A stretch of DNA of 64,000 nucleotides from Anastrepha obliqua (taxonomy: Eukaryota > Arthropoda > Insecta > Diptera > Tephritidae), in the NCBI RefSeq assembly GCF_027943255.1, contig NC_072896.1, forward strand, positions 119,381,879-119,445,878, written 5' to 3'. Shown one piece after another: positions 21,336 through 31,474 of this stretch (the stretch's first letter is position 1; every line of letters starts with the position of its first letter). A model generated the notes under the pieces. The model was not told the DNA's origin. It did not search any database and saw only the letters and a program-made list of their open reading frames with translations. Made by a program: the position numbers and the translations under genes.

Positions 21336-21618
21336 TACTAGTCATTGAGGATATTTCTAGTCTCACATAGTAAAACCTCTAATTCTTTGGAAATTCTCAG
21401 CTCAAATTTTTTTCTATCGCCAGATTAAGGTTAAGAGTTATATTTATGAGCAAAATATAAAAGATAGCATAAAAAGTTACTGCATATTTCAAGGAGACAT
21501 ATTTATTTTTTATTAGTTGTGGACTTTTACGACCTTTGTATAAAAGTTTTGTGCGAAAATGCCCTTAGCGAAGGGATAGAATTATTGAGAGGTCATTTGC
21601 AAAATTTATAAATCTTCC

Positions 21619-21648
21619 AAAGGGGTGATTAATTTTATGCCACCTTGC
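21619..21648 (-). repeat. Solo end of the GGTGGC-ended MITE family
   Basis: Reverse-complemented, this reads GCAAGGTGGCATAAAATTAA followed by TCACCCC. It nearly matches the unit start of the array at 31876-32600 and the MITE ends at 6144-6250. No partner end was found nearby. Confidence 0.6.
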
Positions 21649-21704
21649 ATATGCAAGCATAAGTAAATTTAAAAAAGGAATTATAAAGATTTAAGGTGAA
21701 TAGA

Positions 21705-22510
21705 TGGGCTGATAAGCTGATGAGCTGGCTAGACAGGGGAACCTGGAGACGGTGTTTCCACGACAGTCGGTTCTTTGTAACCGGAACATCCGGGTCGTAT
21801 TTCCGGCCAAGGACTGCCACTTCAGCAGCATTCCCCATATATGTATGAGAAATCTTTATTCTGCTACAACAAAACAACTCTGCAAACAGTTCCATCGCAA
21901 AACAAAAGAATTGGAGTTCCCTTGAGAGCCTGTGGTTTACTCCTGGAAAGATGGGGCTCGTGTCGAGTCAGCGAGCGCTATTGCGCAAACACGCAAAATT
22001 GTCAGACTCTTCTAACCAAGGGTAAATCGGGGGCACTCAAGAGAACTTCTAATGCTAAGAAAGCCGCAGCTCTCGATTTTGGTAGGTATCCTTTCCGGAC
22101 ATTGTCCGTTAGGTGTCCTTGCGGTGAAACTTGGGATTGTTTTAATCCCCTATCTACAGAAGTTGCCTGGAGGATGAGATGGAATCAACTTAGCATCGTT
22201 TTCTCAGCTGCCCTGCCCTAGTCAGGCAAATATTTAGGCATCTGAGCCCTCACTTTTTGCTATACCTGCGGATATTGCAGGTATCACACAATATCACACA
22301 CCTGGTGAATTTCATCATTAGCTTGAAGTATTTAGCCAGTGTTGGTCTTTACACCCTCTAATCCAGAGCCCGTTCTTTCTTTTCCCAACTGTTTGGTTCT
22401 TTTCCTTCTGTTCCCCTCCCCTGTATGGTATCACAGAGGACGAATTTTTATTATTTGTCCAAGTGGGTCCCCTCTTTTTTCAAGCCCCCCACCCATCCTT
22501 TCCTAAGGTG
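21705..22510 (+). pseudogene. Non-LTR retrotransposon RNase H tail and 3' UTR
   Basis: The frames read a degraded ADEL.RQGT-like end of RNase H, then IPLRACGLLLERWGSCRVSE and, further on, DFGRYPFRTLSVRCPCG. This is the RNase H-to-tail region of an I/LOA-like element. Text like ADIAGITQYHTPGEF near 22260-22315 and a pyrimidine-rich 3' region follow. The same sequence, including CACCTGGTGAATTTCAT, recurs at 27515-28990 and in part at 56645-57330. A short SINE-like repeat is inserted at about 21757-21895. Confidence 0.75.
21757..21895 (+). mobile_element. Short SINE-like repeat (CCGGAACA...GCTGCTACAACA)
   Basis: This block reads GTAACCGGAACATCCGGG, TTCCGGCCAAGGACTGCCAC, CAGCAGCATTCCCC and finishes CTGCTACAACAAAACAA. 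The same order of motifs occurs at 56878-56992, at a different point of a related retrotransposon, so it moves independently. No clear Pol III boxes are visible; the class is inferred. Confidence 0.5.
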
Positions 22511-22520
22511 GAGAGATTTC

Positions 22521-22631
22521 TAGAACATTTTAGCTCTCTAACGACCTCCTAGATACCATTTTGCTTAAACTTTCCGCAAAACGGGTCTAAATGACCCTTT
22601 CATGAGAGAGTTAATGGATTGAAATGTTCTA
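22521..22631. repeat. ~110 bp palindromic repeat with GGGTC-N5-GACCC core
   Basis: The left end TAGAACATTTTAG and the right end (reverse-complemented) TAGAACATTTCAA form a hairpin. Inner segments CTCTCTAACGACC and GAGAGAGTTAA also pair in part. At 22583-22597 lies GGGTCTAAATGACCC. A second copy is at 60534-60648. TTAA near the ends hints at a piggyBac-like MITE; that is tentative. Confidence 0.6.
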
Positions 22632-22639
22632 CAAAATTA

Positions 22640-23640
22640 TTCAGCGTAAACTTCTACTACACGCACCCAAACTACGTATTTCGCTCCTATACAAATTTTA
22701 ACCCCTTCTTCACTTATTCTAAAATCACTCGGACTGAAAAGTTTTGCTACACTCAAAAACTTCAATATATCTTTTTGTGATACATAAAATTTCTTTAACC
22801 CGAGCAAGATAACTATAATATGCGTAAAAGATAACTACAATAGTTTTAAAAATAAAGTACAATTTTATTATAAATTTTGTATTTAAAAAACTTTTAAACA
22901 TAAATCCCTATAACTCTTATGAAACAGCAATAGATTGATCTAGTGGGCGACGTACATAGGTTATCTTTGTAGAGTTAAATTTACTTAATAGCTCCATTCC
23001 AACGAACTTTGTCTTAAATACCCTTTTGCATTTATTGTAACTCAATTACTGAACGGAGTTAGCTCAACTTTGATGTTCTAACAGCAAATGTTAAGTTAAC
23101 AGTCATAGCTCTTAACATTTTTTCAATGAGCTTTCAGGCGCATCTAGAACAGAAAGTAGTCCAATTTTGTTTTCGAATAACTTTTTTACTAAATAAAAAA
23201 ATTAAATTATTTTTATAAAATTATTTTATTTATTTATTTTTTATAAAATTATTTTATTTATTTATTTTCACCGTTACGCGTTCCATTGCTTGTCTGGTTG
23301 TAAACTTCAGCTGTTCAGTTGACAAGTGTCAAAAAAATACGTGTCAGTTCACAAGTACAAAAATTATAAAAAAAGCATAAGTAAATTTAAAAAGGGATCA
23401 TTAACTGGGTTTTAAGTTTTTAGAAAACTAAATCTTCATTTATTTTTGTATGAATATTTTTATATAAATATACATTTTTCCTATTATTTGTAAATAAAAA
23501 CTGCTTAGAAAGTAAATCCAAACCATGAAACTTGCTGAAGAAGACTCTCCTTGCATAAAATGAGAGGCAACTCTGTTCTCAGCAAACTCGTAATATAACC
23601 AAAGTCAGCTGTTCAGATTAATTATATATATTATCCGTAC
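22640..23640. other. AT-rich sequence, no gene
   Basis: No supported gene. A ~28 bp segment (TATAAAATTATTTTATTTATTTATTTT) is tandemly doubled at 23215-23270. AAGCATAAGTAAATTTAAAAA is shared between 21655 and 23377. Confidence 0.45.
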
Positions 23641-24019
23641 ATGATTGAGATATGAGCCGCTCAGTGCACACATCGATTAACTCCAGAAAACGAAAAGTTG
23701 AGAAACGCGATGATGTAATGTATATAGTTTTTAAAAATTCCTCTGATAATATGAATTCAAATATATAATGTGGAATGCATAATTGCAGATATAGCTTTCA
23801 TTTAACGGTATATAAAATTAATAAGAAAGAATAGCCAATAAACAATCGTCGTGAAAAAAGTAATAAAGTTAAATTTAGTCTTTTCATTTTTAAGTACTTA
23901 TTACAGAAAAAGTTAGTTATTATACATTTATTCAGATGAGATAGGGTTTGGACTTTTCTAACTTGATCCAGCGTATTTTAAGCCAACTTACTGAAAGCCC
24001 TGTGACGGTTACTTTTCTG

Positions 24020-24346
24020 TTAATGATAGTAAGTCTTTATGTACTTTTTTAGACAAGATGAAATTTCTTGAGACCCTCGAGATCCTTCAATTTCTGCCCA
24101 AACAAACATGAGGCTTATATTTTTATTGAATTCATGACATCCAAAATTATAAACATTTGAATTTCGCTTATAATAAGCTACAGATGTGGTCAACTTGGAA
24201 AAGGCTAAAGCTTTTTCCAAGTCAAAAGAAAATACGAACAATTTTTCCCATGTTGCCATTCGATCGGCAGCCATTTGACTGCGAGCCCGTTCAGCCTCTT
24301 CTAAGTGACTTTTCCCTTTCAATTTTTGCCATCTTAATTCCCTCAT
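24020..24346 (-). pseudogene. Transposase-like fragment (YYKRNSNVYNFG motif)
   Basis: The 108-codon frame has HLEEAERARSQMAADR, then LFVFSFDLEKALAFSKLTTS, VAYYKRNSNVYNFGCHE and WAEIEGSRGSQEISSCLKKY. The order Asp-Leu-x-x-Ala-Leu, YKR...YN.G.H and W.E...RG..EI.SCL is shared by many uncharacterised insect and aquatic-invertebrate proteins that look like DDE-type transposases. The Asp in SFDLEKAL and the Glu in WAE or EIS are plausible catalytic residues, by inference only. It lies downstream of, and in another frame from, 24586-24993, and is probably the same original protein. Confidence 0.6.
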
Positions 24347-24585
24347 CGTCTGAAAAAAAGCGTCACAAGTTTGACCCGTATCCTTTGATGGTTGTTTAAA
24401 ATGTAAATTAAATTTTGTAGAGAATATATTATAGTATTTTTTTTTTCTGGTGCTACGTTTTCCTTTTCACATTCTGTGACGTATAGTTCATACATCTTCT
24501 TAATATTTAAGGCAGGATTTAAATATTGTCGTCTTGGATTATGAGCTCGGCTGTAGTGACTACTGCTTTATAACATTTGTATCAT

Positions 24586-24993
24586 CTATTTTATTGCTTG
24601 CAACGTGACCTTTGCGCTTATCAACCAAAGATGTAACTTATTCTTTGAACAACAATTATATATCCTCCCGTTGCTCACCTGATAAGTATCTCTAAAATTT
24701 GTCTTACAAAAGGTAATATCAAGTCCTTCTTTTCGAAAATAATATGTAAACGAATGTGATCTTCGTTCTTTAGTTTCATTCGTAGGGCGCCTTCTTTTTA
24801 TTTCGTTAACTTTGATACAACCTCTTAAGAAAATATTTTGGTCAAGTTGACTATGTAAAGTAAAAAATTCTTTCATGGCAGCCTCTCCCTCATCCGAAAT
24901 AACTTTTTGATTGCAATTTTGACGGTATCTGCATTGTATATCGACAAATGTTTTTGCAGGTATTAATTTTCCTCCCCTATTCCTGTATGCCAA
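24586..24993 (-). pseudogene. Transposase-like fragment, Cys-containing N-terminal domain
   Basis: The 135-codon frame starts near GKLIPAKTFVDIQCRYRQNC, continues with EGEAAMKEFFTLHSQLDQNI, IKVNEIKRRRPTNETKERRS and HSFTYYFRKEGLDITFCKTN, then FRDTYQVSNGRIYN. The C-x5-C pair, F...HS...Q, the RRRP basic stretch and the Y.....G...CK..F..T patch recur in the same invertebrate protein family as the 24020-24346 fragment, which normally follows it. I infer the N-terminal DNA-binding and linker part of one transposase. The only difference from unit 2 here is the synonymous T24886/C45607. Confidence 0.6.
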
Positions 24994-25557
24994 CCTTTTA
25001 TCCTGTTATGCTTTCGTACATTTCGTATCCATTAAACAGGATTACGACTTCTTTTTCCCCTAATCAATGTGTTTGTTGGGTTTGTACTATTGCAACCCGA
25101 TGAATCCGAGGAAAACAATAAGTGTCTTCTTAACCCAGAATTTCTGTTGATAAATCGTATTGAAAAATCATCACTGCTTTCCCCACTCGCATTATTAGTC
25201 TTACTCATCTTGATTATAACAGTATAATATTTATTTCTTCAAAAAAATCTGGGAGTAATGTTGAAAAGACTAAGAAGTAAGTACACAGTAATATCACTGG
25301 ATCACAAATTTCAACTTTTTTTCTGCACCAGAGACGCCGTTATGAAATTCCTATGTAAAATCACCGTCTGATTCCGAAAATCAAAGTTATTTTTTATTCT
25401 ATGATAACGTTTTTGAGATATTTACGAATTACCGTTATTTCGAAACCAAAAAAAAAATTCGACCCACTTAATCATATAATATATATCTCGAAAACGAATT
25501 GAGCGATTCCAAAACCGCTTAAAGCTTTTAAAATGTAATAAAATTTGCTATAAACTG

Positions 25558-25600
25558 TGTGCTAGGCCCTTTTGCTAGGCCCACTTTTGCTAGGCCCTGC
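25558..25600. repeat. Three short tandem copies of TGCTAGGCCC
   Basis: TGCTAGGCCC occurs three times within about 43 bp, separated by T-rich spacers, inside the nested TIR element. The function is unknown. Confidence 0.8.
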
Positions 25601-25888
25601 AGATTCAAAGATAACGAACTATCATAACGGATTTTTTTATTTTTTTTGTAAAAATATAAAAAAATTTGTATTGTACTTTGAGAGAAAGGATCTTTAAAAC
25701 TTTTTATTTTTTCGTATATTTTTTGTTTTCACTCTAAGCTCTGTTTTATTGCAAAAAAAATAAACTTTGATTAAACAAAATCGATGAACTAATACAAAAG
25801 TTACAAGCATTCAAGTAAATATATCCATATAGTAAAACTTAAGTACCCTACAAATAATAGCATATGTACATATGATTCTGTCTTAGCT

Positions 25889-26143
25889 CTATGATCTTAT
25901 TTTATAATTGAAAAAGTTATGTGTCTTGTTTTGACGCTTATTTATATAAGGATCGGTTTCTCTTATGAGAAACCAACAGCAGTCACCCATCATAGCGACA
26001 TCCCAGAATCCTTGATACCGACTTTCAATCATTTTCATTTGCTGGTGAAACCTTTCGCCATGCTCGTCCCTTTCGTCGCCAAGATTTTGCGGGAAAAATT
26101 TTGAAATAACGGTAATTCGTAAATATCTCAAAAACATTATCAT
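25889..26143 (-). pseudogene. Conserved transposon-associated protein, C-terminal fragment
   Basis: The frame contains KFFPQNLGDERDEHGERFHQ and then MIESRYQGFWDVAMMGDCCW followed by a basic tail. This FFP.NLG..SDEHGERFHQ...ME.RYQG.W...M..DYCW pattern is common in uncharacterised arthropod and cnidarian proteins linked to repeats. Only this end is present between the long inverted repeats, so the element is a deletion derivative. I do not know its biochemical role. The frame starts within the right arm, so its first ~15 residues are arm sequence. Confidence 0.7.
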
Positions 26144-26318
26144 AGAATAAAAAATAACCTTAATTTTCGGAATCAGACGGTGATTTTACATAGGCATTTC
26201 ATAAGGAAAGTTATTATAAATATAAAAAGGTATGACTATACCAAGGGCTTTGATAGTTAAATTTAAGATTTTTCAAAAATTGGAGTTAATCGATGTGCGC
26301 ATTGAGCGGCTCATATCT

Positions 26319-26897
26319 GAAACTTAGCAGAGCTCTTAATTTTGGTTAAATTTTTGCTGGAAATAGGCTATAAAAAATAATCAAATTTTATTTAGTATTT
26401 AAAAGCTTTTTTATTTATTTAGATGTGCCAAATTATACAGTTTTAATGGCCTTCACGCTGACTGATGTATGTGCTGCAAATTATCACCAAATCACAAAAT
26501 TGGCCGTCACTGCCCATAGTGCTGAAGTGGAATTTGTCTCAACTATTGGTTGAACCGGTTGTTTTTAATTACTCACATTTGATTACTACATTTTCTAAAC
26601 TTTTTGCTTGCAAAACTCATTGGCAAAAATCAGGTTAAGTTGGGTCTAGAGGCTGGGGAAACCAACGAAATCTCAAGTTTGCTGAAATGATTTTATCGTG
26701 AGGTTTTCACTACAACTCAGCCATAATGGGTCTGGATATATCGTCCATTTGCGTCAGTTTCTTAATTAAAAACAAAAAATATTTTTGGATAATTAAGCAG
26801 AAATGACCACCAGTTATTTTTTTCATGACGACATCAATTATTAGTATCCCAACATCTTGGTTTTTTGAATTTTGACGCTCTAGCAGGAATTGAAACG
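26319..26897. other. Sequence with no recognised feature
   Basis: No supported gene or known repeat. Confidence 0.4.
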
Positions 26898-27101
26898 AGC
26901 TCTAAAAGTATTCCATGCGGTATCAGCTGGTGATAGCAGAGGAAGAGGAAGGTCTTCTTTGTGTTAGAAATATCAGGTGGAGAATGGCTTGGCTTCACTT
27001 GTTGTGTCCAACTGGCGCCGGTTAGTGCGAGAAAGAAACGACTGGCGCGCTTTGTGAAACTCGCTCACAATTGCGTAAGCCATCAAGCAGAAAAAGCAGG
27101 A
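26898..27101 (+). pseudogene. RTE 3' end fragment
   Basis: It matches the end of the RTE at 11900-12119: the GTATCAGCTGGTGATAGCAG region, CCAACTGGCGCCGGTTAG, CGAGAAAGAAACGACTGG and a degraded AGCAGAAAAAGCAGG tail. Stops and substitutions show it is much older than the copy at 10631. Confidence 0.85.
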
Positions 27102-27514
27102 TTTGAGTGCCATACATATGCACTCGTCCCATATTGTTAAAATTTTGAAAAAATCATGGCCCGAAAATTCAGCTTAATGAAGCGGCATACCACACTGTGA
27201 CTCGACTCAAGTGGTGAGGTTTCATCTCATAAAGAAGTTTCAGGTTGAAGTTATTCAATATTCGACGCTTAAAACTATTTAATATATTAATATAATATAA
27301 TACTCGTATTTGGTTTAAAAATATAATTTAGCATTTTGTATTCCCTTCCGCCTTTCGAAAATTTCGAAAAATTTGAATTTTGACAGAGTAAAAATTTCCC
27401 TACGAAGTTTAGTTTACTTGCAATTTGAGCCTTCAAAGAAAAAAAATCACGTGTTTGAGCGAATGCCTGCAGTGATTAGCAATTGATACCGTTTTCAGCA
27501 GATAGATTCCTTAT

Positions 27515-27978
27515 CGAAATGCCTTCTCTCTTGACTGCATCCGAGTACTTAGATATTAGGTTCATCTGGGTTCCGGTTCATGGCTAGACAGGGAACCCTG
27601 GAGATGGTTTCATCGGAAGATGGAGTTCCCTTGAGAACCTGTGATCAACCCTGGAAAGATGGGCCTCGCATCAACTCAGCGAGCGCTAGGCTAATGCGCA
27701 AACGTGCAAAGTCGTGAGATCCCTCTGGGCAGGGGTAGATTGCGGGCGCTAGAGAAAACTTCTAAGGCTAACAAAGCCGCAGCTCTTGAATTTGGTAGGT
27801 ATCCTTACCGGACGCTGTCCGTTAGGTTTTCCATGCAGTGAGACTTGGGATTGCTTCAAGTCCTTTCTGCAGAAGCTGTCTGGAGGATGAAGTGGAAACA
27901 TCTCTGCGCCATTCTCAGCTGCCCTGCCCTAGTCAGATAAATATTTGGATATCTGGACTCTCATTTTCTTGCTGCATA
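27515..27978 (+). pseudogene. Non-LTR retrotransposon tail, part before the mariner insertion
   Basis: This is the same family as 21705-22510. It reads a WVP.HG-like RNase H end, ARQGTLE, and later ASSPFCRSCLEDEVETSLRH (near 27850-27910), the Cys-bearing tail. It is interrupted at 27979 by a mariner-like element and then a SINE. The 3' UTR resumes at 28854 with CACCTGGTGAATTTCAT, matching 22304-22320. Confidence 0.75.
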
Positions 27979-27980
27979 TA

Positions 27981-28526
27981 TAGGGTTGCCCATATTCGAC
28001 GAATCTTCAGCCATTTCGATGGCTCTTTGGGCCCATTCCAATCGACGAGGCTTGTCCGCAGGCAACATTCTTTGCGTCAATTGAATCTTATACGAGAATA
28101 AATGCAAATCAATGCGGATAATTCGTTCTAAAGGGGTCCGAGCAATGCCCAACTGCTGAGAACGGCGATTTTGGGATGTCCTTGGCGACGTCTCAACACT
28201 GGCCCGTACAAGAGCAATATTCTCAACCGATCGCCTTGGTTGGCATCACCAGTCGAAAACATTTTGTACAAACGATTAATGGTGTTCTTAGAAGGCTCAC
28301 TTTTCACATTATTTAATTTTTTATGCGCACGTTGAGTTTTCACAATTTACTTCTTTTGTTGAATGTAAATTTCAACAATTTGGAAGCGCTCGCGTGACGT
28401 GTATTGTTCCATGGTAAAAATCTGCTTGGACTGACGCTTCCAACGCGGTATATCATTGAGCGATCTGACGTCTCTGTCAAAAGATACCGGGTTGCCAGAT
28501 GGGCCCGTCAAATATTAACAACCCTG
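27981..28526 (-). mobile_element. 546 bp mariner-like element, internally deleted
   Basis: The right end reads inward CAGGGTTGTTAATATTTGAC and the left end TAGGGTTGCCCATATTCGAC, imperfect inverted repeats flanked by TA. It carries the N-terminal half of a mariner-like transposase on the minus strand and lacks the catalytic core. It lies inside the retrotransposon 3' region. Confidence 0.82.
27985..28414 (-). pseudogene. Mariner-like transposase N-terminal half
   Basis: The ATG at 28414 opens MEQYTSRERFQIVEIYIQQ followed by a stop, then NNVKSEPSKNTINRLYKMF (first helix-turn-helix). After frame changes comes LGIARTPLERIIRIDLHLF with YKIQLTQRMLPADKPRRLEW (second helix-turn-helix and linker). 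This is the DNA-binding half of the same broad family as the element at 15819. The FSDEAHF catalytic region is absent. At least one stop and two frameshifts are present. Confidence 0.85.
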
Positions 28527-28528
28527 TA

Positions 28529-28849
28529 TATATATATATAATTGGCGCGTACACCCTTTTTTGGAAGTTTGGCCGAGCTCCTCCTTTTATTTGTGGTATG
28601 CGTCTTGAGGTTGTTCCCCAAATGGAGGGACCTACAATTTTAAGCCGACTCCGAACGGCAGATATTTTTATGAGGAGCTTTTTCATGGCAGAAATACACT
28701 CGGAGGTTTGCCATTGCCTGCCGAGGGCCGACCGCTATTAGAAAAATGTTTTTCTTAATTTTGGTGTTTCCCCGAGATTCGAACCAACGTTCTCTCTGTG
28801 AATTGCGAATGGTAGTCACGCACCAACCTATTCGGCTACGGCGGCGGCC
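28529..28849 (-). mobile_element. tRNA-derived SINE, near full length
   Basis: On the minus strand it starts CCGCCGTAGCCGAATAGG (A box) with GGTTCGAATCTCGG (B box). It continues through the TCGGCAGGCAATGGCAAACC body and ends AGGGTGTACGCGCCAATTA with a TA-repeat tail directly beside the mariner end. About 310 bp matches the copy at 54682. Confidence 0.9.
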
Positions 28850-28853
28850 AATA

Positions 28854-28990
28854 TTACGTACTTAATTATATCGCACCTGGTGAATTTCATGAATTTAATA
28901 CAAACGTAGGTAATTAGCCACAGTTGGTCGTCATCATCTAATCCAAATCCGCTTCTTCCTTTTTCCACCTCTTTGTTTTGAGATTGTTTA
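28854..28990 (+). pseudogene. Retrotransposon 3' UTR, continuation after mariner and SINE
   Basis: CACCTGGTGAATTTCATGAA, an AGCCA.AGTTGGTC motif and CTAATCCAAATCCG align in order with 22304-22385. This shows the mariner and SINE split one retrotransposon copy. Confidence 0.7.
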
Positions 28991-30095
28991 CTCAGAAAAA
29001 GATTTAAACTTTTTTGCTAGCCGGATTCATCAACCAACCAGAAAAGCCAAAAATTGAAAGGCAAGTGAAGTTAAACACTTTCATTAAAAAACCAAAAACA
29101 GAAAAAAAAACTTATTTTTTGTACACAAACAAACAAGTCCCAATTACAAAAAGCACAAAAGGCACAACAAAACGCAAAACACAAAAACAGATTAGCAAAG
29201 AATCATTTAACAAACCAACTAATAAGAACAACAACAATTGCCCACGATATTCTAATAGCTGATGACCTTTATTTTAGCTAAAGAGTTTCTTGAACTCGCA
29301 AAGGCACGCGCATCATTCTGCAGCATCGCAGGCCGAACTGAAAACTAACTACGCTTCGGTCTTAGCTAATTGAAGTGTTTTTGTTTCTGTTTCAACTATT
29401 GAAGAGCTGCGCTTTTGTTGTGCTGACGGCGGTTGCGTGTTGCTGATTGGATTTGCATAACTTGATTGCAAAGTGACAAAGCTATATAGTTTATATGTAC
29501 CTATGTTTATATGCATGCCTGTGCATATTTATGCAGAGATTGCAGGCGAATGCTTTCGAAATAACAGAATCTTAAGAAAAATTGAATTTTAAACAAGCTA
29601 ATATAAGTAATAATTTATCACTTCTTCATTCACATTTTTTTGAGTTTGACACATTGTTTTTTTTTTGTGTCTTTGAGAAACTCTAAAAAATTGTTCTGGG
29701 AATGAAAGTTACCGCACAATATTTCTGTTCAAATCTTTAGCACTTATGTTGGATGTAATAGAAACAATTTTTAGGTGCTGGATTGGTGAAAGAATCATTT
29801 CTCTAAGTGCCTTCTTTTCCCGAATTAAGCCGGCTGATCAAATTTTGTAAAGACCTCTTAATGAAATTTCTGATTTCGGAGTAAACTTTGTCCAAGTAAT
29901 TCTACTTTTCCGGCGCTCACTAATTTTATTTAAAAATCAACATTCCTTTGTTTTTGATTTTTCAATTTTCAACCAACCTGTATTGGCACTGTTACAACGC
30001 GGTGTAATTGCATTGTAATTAATAAATACCTTTGTTTGGTGCTTAAAAATGCATACTTGCGCTGCACTTCACGAGCTCGGTTCAAAGTAAAGCGA
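28991..30095. other. Sequence with no supported gene; AAC/AAA-rich stretch
   Basis: An A-rich, Lys/Thr/Gln-coding stretch at 29014-29262 has the look of low-complexity untranslated or intronic sequence. 29290-29460 is closer to balanced base composition and could be host DNA. No gene is called. Confidence 0.4.
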
Positions 30096-30340
30096 ATGAA
30101 GAAAGCTCGTTCTTTTACTTTGGAGCCATCGCCGCGTGCAGACGAGTGCGCTGAAGCACAAATGTAAGTACCTATATATATATATATATATATATGCATA
30201 TATCTATATGTAAAATGAATTGTAAATTTAAACAAATTGTAAACTAATTTTCTAAATAAAATTGTAGATTTTCGCAGACGAAGCGCAAAATATTGAAATA
30301 CAGCCGACGTTTCAATAGGCACTTAAGTTTTGACAGTTGA
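30096..30340 (+). CDS. Candidate two-exon small protein (46 residues)
   Basis: This is a speculative spliced frame. Exon 1 (30096-30163) starts at an ATG and runs 22 codons plus two bases into a strong donor GTAAGT (30164). The 104 bp intron contains a TA microsatellite and a branch-like CTAAT. It ends TTGTAG at 30267. Exon 2 continues in phase to TGA at 30338-30340. The product would be basic and Ser/Arg/Lys-rich, with no recognised domain or signal peptide. For: donor, phase, and an intron length usual for flies. Against: weak polypyrimidine tract, an upstream ATG with a short frame at 30049, and no homology I know. An identical copy is at 50818-51062. Confidence 0.2.
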
Positions 30341-30779
30341 CAAATGTATGACATACTCGTATTTATAAGAGGAAATTCCATTCCAACTCTTCTTGATGTA
30401 TGCAAATGCTCCAACACTGAGTAGCTTTAGGCCATGCCTGCTAATAGTGGGCGTGGAAGATGAACTACCTTTTTATGGAGGATAAACTACTACTTTTCGT
30501 TGAAAAGTTCAAGTACAGAAAGTCTTTACACGTCCAATAGTGAGTTGAGTTCGGTAAGTGGTTGGCACCCCGAATTGAGTTCGACCTTATTAATTACACT
30601 AAAGACAAAGCAAATCATAAAAGGCAAATCTGATCAGTGGAACCACGAAAAATGTATGTATGTATATAAAAACAGTTTTCAAGCTGGAAGATGCCGACTA
30701 AAAGCAGAGCTATGTAGATATATATAATATATAAACATAAAAACAAAATTTCGACTAAGCAAACAATTGAGTAGTTAAG
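30341..30779. other. Sequence with no recognised feature
   Basis: No supported gene or known repeat. Confidence 0.4.
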
Positions 30780-31246
30780 TTCTCTCTTGACGAAAAGAAA
30801 CTTGTACTTTATAAGCCTCTCATTATGCCCATTGTATTGTATAGTGCAGCAACTTGGACGATGACAACATGCGATTAGGCGTCCTTAGAGCATTCGAGAG
30901 AAAAATTCTGGGGAAGATTTTTGCACCTACCTTTGCACGTTGGCATCGGCGAATATCGCAGATGACGGAACAATGAGTTAAATGAGCTATGCGCAGACGT
31001 GGACATAATGCAGCAAATAAAGGTCCAGCGGTTGCGCCGACTAAATCATGTAGTCCGAAAGGATACAAAATACATATCTCGCTCTGAAAGTATTCGAGGT
31101 GGTAGCAGCTGGTGGTAACAGAAGAAGACGGAGGTCTCCTTTGCGGTTAAAGACCAGGTGGAAAGGACTTGGGGCCGATTAACACGAGATCAACTTGGCC
31201 AAAGTCGCTTAAGCGGTTATCGCGCCAGTCAAGGAAAAGGAAGAAC
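30780..31246 (+). pseudogene. RTE 3' fragment
   Basis: It aligns with 11620-12119: LYKPLIMPIVLYSAATWTMT, then LHVGIGEYRR, VQRLRRLNHVVRKDT, and a degraded AAGGAAAAGGAAG tail. Multiple frameshifts and a ~50 bp deletion near the end mark it as old. Confidence 0.85.
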
Positions 31247-31425
31247 TTATAATCCGCATTTTACGAGGGCGCCCAAAAGCAAGTTCAAGTATCATTGACC
31301 TGGAGACAATGCACATAAACCATTGGAGGGAAACAGCCAAAAGTCGTGACGACTGGAAGAATATTGTGAATGAAGCTAAAGCCCTCCCCGAGGCTGTAAG
31401 ACTGCCTGATGATGATGATAGTTCA
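31247..31425 (+). pseudogene. Second RTE-like 3' end with GAT tail
   Basis: It abuts the fragment above. The frame gives LRGRPKASSSIIDLETMHIN, then HWRETAKSRDDWKNIVNEAK and ALPEAV, followed by GATGATGATGATAG. This is the C-terminal R.RP...D...W...A.DR..W...V..A pattern of another RTE-like family with a GAT microsatellite tail. Confidence 0.7.
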
Positions 31426-31474
31426 TTCTATAACAAAGACCAAAATAAATTCGACAAATTTTCAAAAAAAGTTT

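Larger units (their letters stand above)
25340..26204 (-). mobile_element. Nested TIR element with ~106 bp inverted repeats
   Basis: The left arm (25340-25444, TTATGAAATTCCTATGTAAA...) and right arm (26099-26204) are long, highly similar inverted repeats with only a few mismatches over ~105 bp. The 865 bp element lies wholly inside the 23648-26318 element. It carries the C-terminal part of a conserved protein whose frame runs into the right arm. Confidence 0.85.
23648..26318 (-). mobile_element. 2.7 kb TIR DNA transposon of unrecognised superfamily
   Basis: The ends are a 38 bp inverted repeat (23648-23685 and 26281-26318, two mismatches) beginning AGATATGAGCCGCTCA. Inside are two minus-strand frames from a conserved invertebrate protein family and a second TIR element (25340-26204). 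No target duplication was recognised. The proteins resemble those in Sola-like or related unclassified insect DNA transposons, but I cannot assign the superfamily from sequence alone. Confidence 0.75.

Noticed and set aside
29014..29262. Lys/Thr/Gln-rich 82-codon frame
   Set aside because: It arises from A-rich and AAC-repeat sequence, typical of untranslated DNA in flies.
29311..29320. Perfect fly initiator match TCATTC
   Set aside because: No DPE at +28, no TATA box and no clear downstream exon; such six-base matches occur often by chance.
29969..30322. 117-codon minus-strand frame
   Set aside because: It crosses a TA microsatellite (IYIYIYI); the plus strand gives a better, though still weak, spliced model.
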